A stretch of DNA of 64,000 nucleotides from RPQJ01 sp963762315 (lineage in GTDB: Bacteria; Pseudomonadota; Gammaproteobacteria; Steroidobacterales; Steroidobacteraceae): the NCBI GenBank assembly GCA_963762315.1, contig CAVXKO010000005.1, forward strand, positions 62,001-126,000, written 5' to 3'. The position numbers were made by a program, and so were the translations under genes. Shown piece after piece: positions 9,301 through 17,326 of this stretch. Within the stretch, counting starts at the first letter, position 1; every line of letters begins with the position of its first letter. A model generated the notes under the pieces. That model saw only the letters and a program-made list of their open reading frames with translations. It did no database searches and was not told the origin of the DNA.

Positions 9301-10464
9301 CCGCCAATGCTGTTGCATCCGCCCGGAGACGCTGTCGCGGAAGGTGTAACCCGCGCCGTCGAAGTCGCGCCACAAGTCGCGCGTGACGAAAATCTGGTTG
9401 AGGTCCTGGCCCGCGAAGCCGCGGCTGCGTTCGACCACGCGCAGGACCGCGCCGGGCTCGAGCCGATACGCCGGCAGCAACTGCCACTCGGCAGGTACGT
9501 TGGCCTGGGCAGGATCGATCGCCGGCGCGCCCTCGATGGAGGTGACGCGCAATCGATCGGCCGCCTCGTAGCTCCAGACTTCGGACGCGTCGGCTCGCGC
9601 GCCTGCGGTGATCGTCGGCAGCTTCACCGAGCCGACCGACGACGGCGCTCGCGCGGCCAGTTCGATCTGCCAGGCGCCGGGGCGGACCTGCACGCGCAGC
9701 CGACCGTCCGGGTCGAGTCGCGCGGGCAACGCCGTGCGCAAACCGACGGGCGAGAAGCCTTCCGGCAACAGCGGGCCGATGAACTCTTCGCGAGCTTCCC
9801 CGGAAACCTGCAGCAGGACGCGCGTCGCCAGCAGGCCAGGCACGCTGTCCGTGAGCTTGCGATAGATCCGCGCGTCGAACTGGTTCGATTCCGTCGGACG
9901 CGTCGCCGCTCCGAGCCGCACGGACTGCGATTCGCGCTCGATGAACGGCACGCGAGCGCCGTCCACCGACAGACGAACGATTCCGATGCTCGCCGGCACG
10001 GCCAGGGCTTCGGGACGGCGCGCCCAGGGAATGACGCCGCTGATTTCGTAGCTGCCAGGCTCGAGGCGCACGGCGGGCCGCCCGCTGCGGTCGATCACGC
10101 TTGCTGCAGCGCCGTCGACCCGGACGTCCTGAGGCCAGAAGTCCGTATCACCCGGAAGCTCGACCCAGCCGGGAGCGTAGACACGAACGGGCACTCGGAA
10201 GCGGCCGCCCTCCAGGCCGGCCTCGATATCGAGCGGACCGGGCCAGCTGCATGCACGACTCGACGGATCGGTGGCGTCGAGGCCGCTCAGGTAAGGGCAA
10301 CGGACGTATTCGCTGCCGTCGAGCGCCCAGCCTTCCCAGTTCCTGAGCTCGGGTGGCACGTCGACCGACTCAGCCCTGGCCGGACCGGCGACTGTCGCAA
10401 CGAATGACGCGAAGCAGGCCGCGGCGGCGGCTGCACGGAACATGGAACGCATGCGCAACCCCAT
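6355..10464 (-). CDS. Very large periplasmic/inner-membrane protein of unknown function
   Basis: About 1,369 residues, family not recognised. A signal peptide (FRAAAAAACFASFVATVAG, Ala-rich) is followed by a roughly 450-residue beta-rich extracytoplasmic region, a cluster of membrane helices at about 485-580 and 690-712, then a second signal-like hydrophobic segment at about 740-757. A second beta-rich region follows, and four more helices at about 1180-1205, 1220-1243, 1255-1282 and 1318-1345. The two halves repeat the order signal, periplasmic domain, helices, suggesting an internal duplication. ATG 10464 is chosen from the signal peptide; 10452 is possible. Its stop overlaps the start of the K+ channel (GTGA), implying a joint role. 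Confidence 0.8.
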   Translation of the reverse strand: MGLRMRSMFRAAAAAACFASFVATVAGPARAESVDVPPELRNWEGWALDGSEYVRCPYLSGLDATDPSSRACSWPGPLDIEAGLEGGRFRVPVRVYAPGWVELPGDTDFWPQDVRVDGAAASVIDRSGRPAVRLEPGSYEISGVIPWARRPEALAVPASIGIVRLSVDGARVPFIERESQSVRLGAATRPTESNQFDARIYRKLTDSVPGLLATRVLLQVSGEAREEFIGPLLPEGFSPVGLRTALPARLDPDGRLRVQVRPGAWQIELAARAPSSVGSVKLPTITAGARADASEVWSYEAADRLRVTSIEGAPAIDPAQANVPAEWQLLPAYRLEPGAVLRVVERSRGFAGQDLNQIFVTRDLWRDFDGAGYTFRDSVSGRMQQHWRLDMTAPYALQGARAGEQALLVTQGDSGRAGVELRSTAIALVGTGRIESAGGTLPAAGWDARLASLGITLHLPPGERLLATAGIDESPTAWLNRWRLLDIFVVLLVAAAAFRVAGWPVAVLASLALTLAHHELPSLTWLYLNALIAIALARAAPEGKLRFWANTWRNVAFALVLVTLVPFALFQARLAFFPQLESMPVISAPWVAVTAPRGDMATPSAVPAPAAESEEVAITAERKKANQAADASMAGSVAPGAPPPPPVPRQLPRYAPGTLLQSGPGVPAWSYQQHPLRWNGPVEPGQQMRLVVLGTWLVSLWRLLAVVLLSVLFVALARRVYPWPRWRWLERWFGAAAPPAAAALLCALCLVPQPAPAQMPTPELLQELKQRLTRPPQCAPDCVSVANARVTVEGATLEVRLEAHAGSRAALALPAAPQRWSVERVTIDGAPAPIARDANGNLAVALEPGVHDLVLSGGLADADAVRLAFPQRPARVFVSAVGWVVTGVEQQRLLADSLTLSRTATRVSQGDEARMQEEFPPFVRLHRRLSLDLDWTATNTLERIAPEQGAFTLEVPLLTGESVLTAGLPVRDGRVSISIPAGVSTVQWESALERSDSMVLAAPKDAPWVEVWQVAVGPAWRATFKGTPEVLAAGDFEDPWVQRFEPRPGEKLDLHVMRPDAVEGPTVAFEYLRQEVAVGQRSTDTALEIAYRSTQGGRHVLTLPSGARLQSVTADGQPLAIRDENGRLALPLQPGEHRYSMAWQQDGGAKLVTRPGALVLGAPASNVSTVIALPQSRWVLFATGGGVGPAILYWAELAVFVVLAVLLGRVRRTPLATHEWLLVGLGLSTFSWSVLLLFAAWVFALDWRKSWQAQVAPWVFNAVQAGLALLTLCALGSLVSAIPNGLLGTPDMRIDGAGSSAESLAWFHDRIRDALPQPVVFSVSIWFYKAAMLAWALWLSFALVRWVRWAWDACTTQRLWYGYERAPKS

Positions 10465-10546
10465 CGGGCGGCGCAAGACCGCCCTTCTCCATGACGGGAC
10501 TATAGCGCAGCGCAAGCGCCCCATCGGGGGCGCGGCAATCGCGGCC

Positions 10547-10795
10547 TCAGCAGGCGAAGACGAGCGGCTCGATCTCGTAGCCGATGACTTCTTTGGTCTG
10601 CGGATCGATGATCGGCTTGCCGCTGTTGAAGCGACCCGTCAGCATCGCGCGGCTCATCAGGCTGCGGTCGGGCTTGATGCGGCGCACTTCCATCGCACCC
10701 TGGGCATCGCGGACCAGGGCGGTGACCTGCGAGGCCGCCTCTCCGGCTGCCTCGGCCGGTGCCGGATAGAGCAAGGCAATGATCTCGGGCTGCAT
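10547..10795 (-). CDS. Small hypothetical protein
   Basis: An 82-residue soluble protein, not recognised. It starts MQPEIIALLYPAP at 10795 and contains a regular helical stretch and a C-terminal PIIDPQTKEVIGYEIEPL segment that looks like a small beta sheet. The frame runs further upstream but that part is not convincing as protein. It lies upstream of the large membrane protein on the same strand with an 82-base gap, so it may be the first gene of that unit. Confidence 0.6.
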   Translation of the reverse strand: MQPEIIALLYPAPAEAAGEAASQVTALVRDAQGAMEVRRIKPDRSLMSRAMLTGRFNSGKPIIDPQTKEVIGYEIEPLVFAC

Positions 10796-10909
10796 GAACG
10801 GATACGACCTTCTTGAAGCGACTCGGTGACGCTGGTCATGGAGCAAGTTGCGTGCCACCCGCCAGACCCCCCAATTTCGTGACCGGCGTGGACATCCCAG
10901 CGCCACGTT

Positions 10910-10926
10910 CTGACATTTTTCGTCAG
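10910..10926. promoter_or_regulatory. Short palindrome in a divergent intergenic region
   Basis: CTGAC-ATTTTTC-GTCAG, five perfect bases on each side of a T-rich centre, in the 250-base gap between the minus-strand small gene and the plus-strand phosphodiesterase. It may be a regulator site. Nothing else is recognised in this gap. Confidence 0.3.
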
Positions 10927-11045
10927 CTGCCGGACAAGTCTGGTCCCCGCATGATCGGCTTCACGCACGTCCCGCAGACCGTTTTGGAACACGACCGGCA
11001 CGGTGTTAAGTAATATCCTGTCCTGGTTCGTCACCCGGCCCTGTC

Positions 11046-11801
11046 ATGTCCGCGCACGCCCTGCCCGAAATCATCGCTCACCGCGGCAATGCGGCCGAGT
11101 ATCCCGAGAACACCCTGCAGGCGCTGGCATCGGCGGTCGAACTCGGCCTGCGTCACGTCGAGTTCGACGTGCAACTCACGTCGGACAACGTGCCGGTGGT
11201 GTTCCACGATTCCACGCTCGAGCGCGTGGCCGACCGTCCCGACAGCATTCACGACCTCACGTGGGCGCAGCTGGCGGAGATCCCCGTCGGCGAGGTCAAG
11301 CGTTTCGGCAGCCGGTTCGCGTTCACCTACCCGCCGTCGCTCGCGCAGACGGTCGATGCGATCGCCGGCTGGGAGGGCGTGACGCCATTCGTCGAGATCA
11401 AGCGCGCGAGCATGCGCAAGGTCGGGCGCGAGACCGTGCTGCGCCGGATCGCGGAAGTCGTCCGCCCCGTCCTCGACCGGTGCGTGTTCATTTCCTTCGA
11501 CCTGCCGAGCGTGAAAATCCTGCGCATGATGACCGGCGCTCGCGTCGGCTGGGTACTGCAGGATTGCTCCGATGCAGAGCTTCAGGACGCCAGGGCCGTC
11601 GCGCCCGACTTCCTCTTCTGCAATCTCGATCGCATTCCGGAGCAGACGACCCAGCTCTGGCACGGGCCGTGGCAGTGGGCCATCTACGAGGTGCGCGACG
11701 TACCGACGGCGCAGCGCTGCCAGGCGCTTGGCGCCGCGTTCGTCGAGACGATGGCGGTGAAGGAACTGCTTGCGGCCTACGATGCCAGCCGGCGCCAATG
11801 A
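11046..11801 (+). CDS. ugpQ: Glycerophosphoryl diester phosphodiesterase
   Basis: Cytosolic GDPD-family enzyme (251 residues) that cleaves glycerophosphodiesters to glycerol-3-phosphate and an alcohol. The TIM-barrel signature is complete: IAHRGNAAEYPENTLQA with catalytic HRG and PENT, then VEFDVQLTSDNVPVVFHD with the metal-binding E-x-D and HD, and later FVEIKRAS. There is no signal peptide, which points to UgpQ rather than periplasmic GlpQ. A glycerol-kinase-like gene follows 47 bases downstream on the same strand, consistent with a glycerol-phosphate scavenging pair. Confidence 0.92.
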   Translation: MSAHALPEIIAHRGNAAEYPENTLQALASAVELGLRHVEFDVQLTSDNVPVVFHDSTLERVADRPDSIHDLTWAQLAEIPVGEVKRFGSRFAFTYPPSLAQTVDAIAGWEGVTPFVEIKRASMRKVGRETVLRRIAEVVRPVLDRCVFISFDLPSVKILRMMTGARVGWVLQDCSDAELQDARAVAPDFLFCNLDRIPEQTTQLWHGPWQWAIYEVRDVPTAQRCQALGAAFVETMAVKELLAAYDASRRQ

Positions 11802-11848
11802 TGAGGCGGCTTGCGCAGGTGACGATCCGTTGTCGATGACGCGTTGAG

Positions 11849-13366
11849 ATGAGCGACACCGCTGCCGACCTCGCCTGGCTTGCCGGCGAACTGAGCTCCA
11901 TCCGCAGGCAACTGCTGCCGTCCGGCGATTCGCCGGGGCTGACCCTTGCGCTCGACCTCGGCGGTAGCGCCGCTCGCGCGCTGCTCTTCGATGCGGTCGG
12001 GCGCGAAGTCGCGGCCGCGCACTGCCCGATCGGCACACGACGGGCCGGGACGGATCGCGTCGAGCACGATGCCGGCGAACTCGCGCAGGCCCTGGCGACC
12101 GCAGCGCAGGACGTGTGCGACACCGATCTCGCGCGGACTCGACCGGTGACCGCGGCAGGGCTCGCGACGCAACGCTCGACGGTCGTGTGCTGGGACCGCA
12201 GCAGCGGGCGGGCCTTGAGCCCGGCCATTTCCTGGCAGGATCGCCGCCATGCCGAGTGGCTGGGCCGCACGCTCGGCCCGCGGGCGCAGTGGGTGCGCCA
12301 GGCCACGGGGCTGGTGCTCTCGCCGCACTACGGGGCGAGCAAGCTGCGCTGGTGCCTCGATCACCTGCCAGAGGTGCAGGCGGCGGCGCGCGCGGGCTCG
12401 CTCGCGGCGGGACCGCTCGCCAGCTACCTGCTGTACGCACTGCTCGACGAACGGCCCGTCGTCGCCGATCCCGCCAACGCATCACGCACGTCCTTGTTCG
12501 ATGCCGATACGCTCGACTGGTCGCCGGAACTGCTCGACGCCTTCGGCATCCCCGAGAGCGTGCTGCCGGAATGTGTCGGGACCCTGCGTGAGTTCGGCAC
12601 GCTGACGATCGGCGCACGCGGCGTGCCGATGCGCGCGTGCACGGGAGACCAGTCGGCGGCGGCATTTGCGTTCGGACGGCCGGTCGAGACGGCCGCGCTG
12701 GTCAACGTCGGCACCGGTGCCTTCGTGCAGCGCCTGGTCGAGGCCGATGCGCCGCTGCCGCCGGGCCTGCTGCGCAGCGTGCTGCGTGGCGACGGTGGCC
12801 GCGCGCTCTACAGTCACGAGGGCACGGTCAACGGCGCGGGCAGTGCGATCGAGTGGCTGCGCGGACAGGTCGCGCTCGATGTCGACCGGGCCCTGCAGAA
12901 TCTCCCTGCCGGCGGGCCCAAGGGTGAGCCGCCGCTGTTCATCAACGGCGTCGGCGGCCTCGGCGCGCCGTTCTGGAAGGCGGACTTCCCGGTCGAATTC
13001 GTCGGTGCCGGCAGCGAGCTGCTGCAGCTCACCGCGGTGATCGAGAGCATGGCGTTCCTGCTGACGGTCAGCCTCGACGCGATGCGGGAGGCAGCGCCGC
13101 TGATCCGTATCTCGATCTCGGGCGGCCTCTCGAACTGCGATTACCTGTGCCGCGCCCTCGCGGACCTCAGCGGGCTCGTGGTCGAGCGTTACACGTTGCA
13201 TGAAGCCACGGCTCGCGGCATCGCGTTCCTCGCCGCCGGCGAGCCGGACGACTGGCAGGTGATGCCGGTCGATCGCGTCTTCACGCCGGCGGGCAACGCG
13301 CCGCTGAGGTCCCGCTACGCGAGATGGCGCAGCGAAATGGAACGGCGCGGCGCTACGATTCGTTGA
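11849..13366 (+). CDS. FGGY-family carbohydrate kinase, glycerol-kinase-like
   Basis: ATP-dependent sugar/polyol kinase of 505 residues with the two actin-like FGGY domains. The N-terminal phosphate loop is LALDLGGSAARALLFD, the mid-domain carries SWQDRRHAEW and HYGASKLRWCLDHL, which resembles the equivalent part of glycerol kinases, then TGDQSAAAFAFG and NVGTGAFV, and the C-terminal ISISGGLSNCDYLCRALADL supplies the adenosine site. Glycerol is the likeliest substrate given the neighbouring phosphodiesterase, but substrate residues differ enough that another polyol is possible. The stop is 6 bases from a 289-bp palindromic element. Confidence 0.82.
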   Translation: MSDTAADLAWLAGELSSIRRQLLPSGDSPGLTLALDLGGSAARALLFDAVGREVAAAHCPIGTRRAGTDRVEHDAGELAQALATAAQDVCDTDLARTRPVTAAGLATQRSTVVCWDRSSGRALSPAISWQDRRHAEWLGRTLGPRAQWVRQATGLVLSPHYGASKLRWCLDHLPEVQAAARAGSLAAGPLASYLLYALLDERPVVADPANASRTSLFDADTLDWSPELLDAFGIPESVLPECVGTLREFGTLTIGARGVPMRACTGDQSAAAFAFGRPVETAALVNVGTGAFVQRLVEADAPLPPGLLRSVLRGDGGRALYSHEGTVNGAGSAIEWLRGQVALDVDRALQNLPAGGPKGEPPLFINGVGGLGAPFWKADFPVEFVGAGSELLQLTAVIESMAFLLTVSLDAMREAAPLIRISISGGLSNCDYLCRALADLSGLVVERYTLHEATARGIAFLAAGEPDDWQVMPVDRVFTPAGNAPLRSRYARWRSEMERRGATIR

Positions 13367-13425
13367 GCCGCCGCGCGCTAGCGGGGATGGGCGGCAGGTT
13401 TGACGCTCCAAGGTCTACCGCGCTT

Positions 13426-13522
13426 CGAGAAGTGAAGATGGGAAATTGGGGACATTCTCGGTTTTCGACTACTCAAAGCCGAAAAACCGAGAATGTCCCC
13501 AATTTCTCATCTTCACTTCTCG
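13426..13522. repeat. Palindromic repeat, copy 3, with extended arms
   Basis: Inverted repeat of about 42 bases per arm, starting CGAGAAGTGAAGATG and containing the GGGGACATTCTCGGTTTT sequence, with only a couple of mismatches and a short loop. It is the inner palindrome of the 289-bp element. Confidence 0.9.
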
Positions 13523-13532
13523 GCGTTCCCTT

Positions 13533-13607
13533 GCACGAGCTGTCTCGAGGCGAGATTAGTGCAGAGCGTCGGCAAGACTTGGAGACGCCTCGAGACGACG
13601 CTCGTGC
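13533..13607. repeat. Third hairpin within the nested element
   Basis: Arms 13533-13552 and 13586-13607 pair as GCACGAGC and GTCTCGAGGCG against CGCCTCGAGAC and GCTCGTGC, with a small asymmetric bulge and a 33-base loop. Its sequence is unrelated to the GGGGACATTCTC family. Confidence 0.8.
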
Positions 13608-13650
13608 TGCGGCGTCCGACATGGAGCGTCAAACCTGCCGCCCATCCCCG

Positions 13651-14646
13651 CTAGCGCGCGTTCAACGTCGCCAGCACCTCGCGCTCGATCCACGTCGGCC
13701 CATCGCCGCCGTCGTAGAACCCGCAGTGCCCGCCAAAGCTCGTCACCGTCACCTGGAGCGTGCGCGGACGCGCGATGCGCTGGAGGTCAGACGCCGGGAT
13801 GATCGGATCGTCCGCCGCCGAGATGATGCGCGTGCGCGCCTCGAGCGACGCGAGCACATCGTCGACGACGGCATAGCCGTGCAGGTACTGCTCGAGCGAC
13901 GGAAACCCGCCGTAGTGACGCACCAGCACGTCCGTCATGTCCGTCAGGTTGTCGAGCCGGATCACGTCGCTCAGGTCGAACGCGTGCGGCCACGCCGCCT
14001 GCTTCTTGCGCAGCGAGCGCCGCCACTTCCACACGAAGTACTGCCGGTAGAGCGCCCAGCCCGACTCGAGCCGCGCGAGCGTGTGCTCGGGATCGATCAC
14101 CGGGCACACGGCGACGACCCGCTCCAGCTCGATTCCCGCATCGCGCGCCCGCGCGCCGACGCGCAGCGAGAAATTCCCGCCGAGCGAGAAACCGGCCATG
14201 CTCAAGCCGCGATCCGGGTTGAGCTGCTGGATGCGATGCACCGCGCCGACGACCTCGGCGATGCGGCACGAGTGGAACAGTTCCTGGTTGAGATGATGAC
14301 TCTCGCCGTGATCGCGCAGGTTGAGGCGGATCACGTCGAACCCCTCATCGAGCAGGTACTGGCCGAGCGAGAGCATATAGAGCGACTGCGCGCTGCCTTC
14401 CCACCCGTGCAGCAGAACGACGAGCCGGCTCGCGGCGGGCCGGCCGATGCGCTCCTGGGTCGCCTGATGCGCCAGCAGGCGCACGCCGTCGCCGCAGTCG
14501 ATGAGCACGTCCTGCGAGGCGTCGATCAACGCGCGACACCGCCGCTCCACGGCCACCCTGCGCAGCGGCAGGCTCGGATAGATCGATTGCACGTGCGGAT
14601 TGCGCAATCGCGCAGGCGGCAGGAAGTCGTCGCGGGAATCGGTCAC
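13651..14646 (-). CDS. Alpha/beta-fold hydrolase, YheT family
   Basis: A 331-residue esterase/hydrolase of the YheT (ABHD1/3-like) family. It opens with the family's NPHVQSIYPSLPLRR. The oxyanion region is LLHGWEGSAQS, the nucleophile elbow MAGFSLGGN supplies the catalytic Ser, the Asp is in SAADDPIIP and the His in FGGHCGFYDGG. The substrate is unknown. GTG 14646 overlaps the upstream stop as GTGA, so it is coupled to the frameshifted gene before it. The last three codons and the TAG lie inside the right arm of the nested palindromic element. Confidence 0.9.
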   Translation of the reverse strand: MTDSRDDFLPPARLRNPHVQSIYPSLPLRRVAVERRCRALIDASQDVLIDCGDGVRLLAHQATQERIGRPAASRLVVLLHGWEGSAQSLYMLSLGQYLLDEGFDVIRLNLRDHGESHHLNQELFHSCRIAEVVGAVHRIQQLNPDRGLSMAGFSLGGNFSLRVGARARDAGIELERVVAVCPVIDPEHTLARLESGWALYRQYFVWKWRRSLRKKQAAWPHAFDLSDVIRLDNLTDMTDVLVRHYGGFPSLEQYLHGYAVVDDVLASLEARTRIISAADDPIIPASDLQRIARPRTLQVTVTSFGGHCGFYDGGDGPTWIEREVLATLNAR

Positions 14647-15736
14647 GCGTCCGGCCTCGGCTCCCATGCGCGGCCGCGCACGATCTCCATGCGGCCCGAT
14701 CCGGGCAGCGACTCGACGAACCGCGACCCCACCAGTTGCGTCGGCGTGCGATAGCCGCCCGGGCCCGTGTACTCGAGCAGATGCTGCAGCACGCCGAGCG
14801 CCGCATGAACCGTCACGTCGTATCCGTTCGCCACCTTGATGCGCGCCGTCACGGCCTCGCCGCTCGGCGCCTGCGCTTCGCCCCACACGAACGTCGGATT
14901 GCGCCTGCGCATGTCCTCGTCCGGCCCCGGCGGGCCCTTCGTCGCCTGCCCCTTGAGCAGCGACTGCACCAGCGACAGCCTCAGCAGGGCGCCGAACCAG
15001 TTCAACCGCCGCAGCGCCGCGATCTGCTTCGCCGGCATCGCAACGTAGGTTTCGATGTTCGCAATGCCGGTGGTGAAATAGGCGGTACTGACGTCGCCCC
15101 ACGGGATCGTCACCGCGGTCTTCACGCCGTCGCCGAAATCGATGTCGCGCTCGCGAAAGGCGTGCGACCACGCGCTGCAGCTGCCCGGAGCTGCGGATCT
15201 GCCCGCCCTCGGCCATGCCTTCGACCATCGTGCGGGCGGTGCCGCGGCTCGGGCGTGAACTCGTGTCGAACCCGAGGAACAGCGCCGTCGCGTCGGGCAG
15301 CTGTGCTTTCAACTCGGCCGCGACGCAATCGGTGGGCACGACGTCGAAGCCGACACCCGGGCAAAGCACGACTCCCGCCTCGCGCGCCGCGAGCGTCGAG
15401 CGCGTGCGCGGCTTCGAACACAGGGATCTCGCCGGTGATGTCGAGATAGTGCGCGCCCGCCGCAAGGCAGGCCTGCATCATCGGCGCGGCGGTGGCCGAG
15501 AACGGCCCCGCGCAATGCAGCACGGCACGCGTGCCGCGCAGCAACTGGGTGAGCGCCGTGACGTCGTCGAGCCCGATGGCCACGGAGCCGCAGCCAAGCC
15601 CGGAGGCGAGCTTCGCGACGGCCTCGCGATTGCGGCCTGCGAGCACGGGTTGCAGGCCGCGGCGCACCGCCTCGCGCGCGATCAGCTCGCCCGTGTATCC
15701 GTTGGCACCGTAGAGAACGAACCTTGCGCCGGTCAT
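14643..15736 (-). pseudogene. Saccharopine-dehydrogenase-like NAD(P)-binding protein, two +1 frameshifts
   Basis: Family of Rossmann-fold reductases similar to mycobacterial trans-acting enoyl reductase. The intact start MTGARFVLYGANGYTGELIA (nucleotide-binding loop) is read from ATG 15736. Homologous sequence then continues in two other frames: REAGVVLCPGVGFDVVPTD after a shift near 15380-15405, and AWSHAFRERDIDFGDGVKT after a shift near 15171-15186. Each shift is one extra base. The remainder runs to the stop at 14643 with YTGPGGYRTPTQLVG. It overlaps the response-regulator stop (ATGA) and the YheT start (GTGA), so operon structure is preserved. It is either a real pseudogene or two assembly insertions; the protein would otherwise be about 363 residues. 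Confidence 0.8.
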
Positions 15737-17169
15737 GCGGCCGGAACGACCCGGAATTCGACGCGGTTGTTCTGCGCCGCGACGGCGTTCCACTCGCCGG
15801 CGGTCGCTTTCTCGCCCTGCTCGGGATACGCGATCTGGCTGCGGCGGCCGGCGGTCACGACCTCGACGACGATCGCACCGCCCGTGCGCTGGCGCAGCGT
15901 GGCGGCGAAATTCGCGAAATCGACCGACTGGTGCTGCGCCGGCGACAGGCTGTCCTCGAAGGGGTTGCCGACGAGATCGCACTTCTGCGACGGCAGGTCG
16001 GTATCCGCGATGGAATACCCCTCGCCCGCGTTGCCGGTGAGGCAGAAATCGCCGACGAAGGCCTCGACGCGGATACGGCCCTTGAAGCGCTGCGCTTCGA
16101 GCGTAGCCGCGAGGCCGCGCAGGCGATCGAGCCGCGCCTTGTCGAGAGGCGTTTCGCCGTAGGGCACGTATTCGGTGGCGAACGGGCCTGACGGTGGGCC
16201 GCCCCGGCCGGGGACGGCCTCGACCGCCGGCAGGGTCGCGTCCGGCATGGCGGCGACGGCCGCAGCGGCAGCCGTGGCTTGCGCGGCCGCGCTGGCCGCC
16301 TGCGCCCTGGCCAGGTCTCCCGACAGCGACTGGTTCGCCTGGAACGTCTGCCAGAACATCCAGCCGAGCACCAGGGCCGGCAGGCCCCCCAGCAGCGCGG
16401 TCAGCGCCACCGGCCACCACTGGCGCTGCGGGGGCGGCGGCAGCGAGGGCTCGATGGTCGGCGCGACCGGCATCTTCGACAGGCCCTCCTTGAACTCGCT
16501 GCTGAGCCGGCGCGCGAAGGCCTCGAACGTCGCGAGCACGAAACGGCGTTGCTCGCCGAGTTGATCCTTGACCAGCTGCTGGGTGGACTGGCGCAGGCCG
16601 GCCTGCAGTTCCGCGAAGACGGTCGGCGGCACCGTCAGGCTGGCCGCCGCAGCGGGGGCGACGGTGGGAGCCGTCGATGCCCGGGCGGCCGCGAGGACCG
16701 GCACCTCCCCCGTGGAATCGATCGCATCCGCCGGCGACAGGTGCGGGATCGTCGAGGTGCCGTCGAACAGGGCGGAGCGCTGGGTGCGCCGCTCGGGCAG
16801 CAGGTGCAGCTGGTAGAGCACCCGCGACACGTCGACGGGCCGGACGGTCTTCGGCAGCACGCCGATGGCGCCGAGGGCCCGGGCCTGGCTGACGTACAGC
16901 TCGCCTTCCTGCGAGGTGTACATCATCAGCGGGATCATGGCCGTCTGGGGGTCGCTCTTGATGGCCTGGACCGCCTGGAACCCGTCCATCCCGGGCATCA
17001 GGTGGTCCATGAAAATCACGTCGGGACGGGCCTGCTGCAGGTATTCGAGGGCCTGTTCGGCGGATTCGGCCGTGTCGACCGTCATGCCATGCTGCTCGAG
17101 CATGCGGCTCAGGATCACCCTCGCCGACCGTGAATCGTCCACGATCAGGGCCCGCTTGCCCGTCGCCAT
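15733..17169 (-). CDS. Response-regulator receiver fused to a membrane span and a periplasmic domain
   Basis: A 478-residue hybrid. Residues 1-122 are a CheY-like receiver with acidic pair Asp11/Asp12, phospho-acceptor Asp55 (VIFMDHLMPGMDG), Thr85 and Lys107. A Pro/Ala-rich and helical linker follows, then one transmembrane helix at 251-273, an Ala-rich coiled-coil-prone segment, and a C-terminal domain of about 150 residues that would be periplasmic. That domain has two Cys and ends in NNRVEFRVV, reminiscent of the end of OmpA-like domains. There is no DNA-binding or enzymatic output domain. It heads a minus-strand operon (ATGA overlap with the next gene) and is divergent from the EF-G gene. 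Confidence 0.85.
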   Translation of the reverse strand: MATGKRALIVDDSRSARVILSRMLEQHGMTVDTAESAEQALEYLQQARPDVIFMDHLMPGMDGFQAVQAIKSDPQTAMIPLMMYTSQEGELYVSQARALGAIGVLPKTVRPVDVSRVLYQLHLLPERRTQRSALFDGTSTIPHLSPADAIDSTGEVPVLAAARASTAPTVAPAAAASLTVPPTVFAELQAGLRQSTQQLVKDQLGEQRRFVLATFEAFARRLSSEFKEGLSKMPVAPTIEPSLPPPPQRQWWPVALTALLGGLPALVLGWMFWQTFQANQSLSGDLARAQAASAAAQATAAAAAVAAMPDATLPAVEAVPGRGGPPSGPFATEYVPYGETPLDKARLDRLRGLAATLEAQRFKGRIRVEAFVGDFCLTGNAGEGYSIADTDLPSQKCDLVGNPFEDSLSPAQHQSVDFANFAATLRQRTGGAIVVEVVTAGRRSQIAYPEQGEKATAGEWNAVAAQNNRVEFRVVPAA

Positions 17170-17326
17170 TCAGACTTCCTTTGGCGGACACCCGAAATGG
17201 CGCCGCGAGTACCGGCTTTCTACCTTGAACCGGGCGTGAAGCCAATCCCGGCAAACGCTTCTGGCCCTGCGGGGTGCCCGGCGTATGCTCGGGAACAGCA
17301 ATCCATAGGCAAAACGGAGGCAGGAA

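Larger units (their letters stand above)
13372..13660. repeat. Nested palindromic element with 39-bp perfect terminal inverted repeats
   Basis: Left arm 13372-13410 and right arm 13622-13660 are perfect 39-base reverse complements. Inside lie two further hairpins (13426-13522 and 13533-13607). The right arm contains the last codons and stop of the convergent YheT-like gene. The element fills the whole gap between the two convergent genes. It has no reading frame of its own, so it is either a miniature mobile element or an accretion of hairpins. Confidence 0.9.

Noticed and set aside
6541..10407. 1,288-codon open frame on the plus strand opposite the large membrane protein
   Set aside because: Arg/Gly/His-heavy composition with no domain or signal peptide; it is an antisense shadow caused by high GC. 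The minus-strand frame has a signal peptide, membrane helices and coupling to the channel gene.
13372..13660. Nested palindrome as a CRISPR or insertion sequence
   Set aside because: No regularly spaced direct repeats and spacers, and no transposase reading frame inside.
15122..17254. 710-codon continuous minus-strand frame joining the response-regulator region to the reductase
   Set aside because: The long frame is an accidental fusion: the response regulator is read in a different frame from 17169, and only the part from 15736 onward is protein-like.
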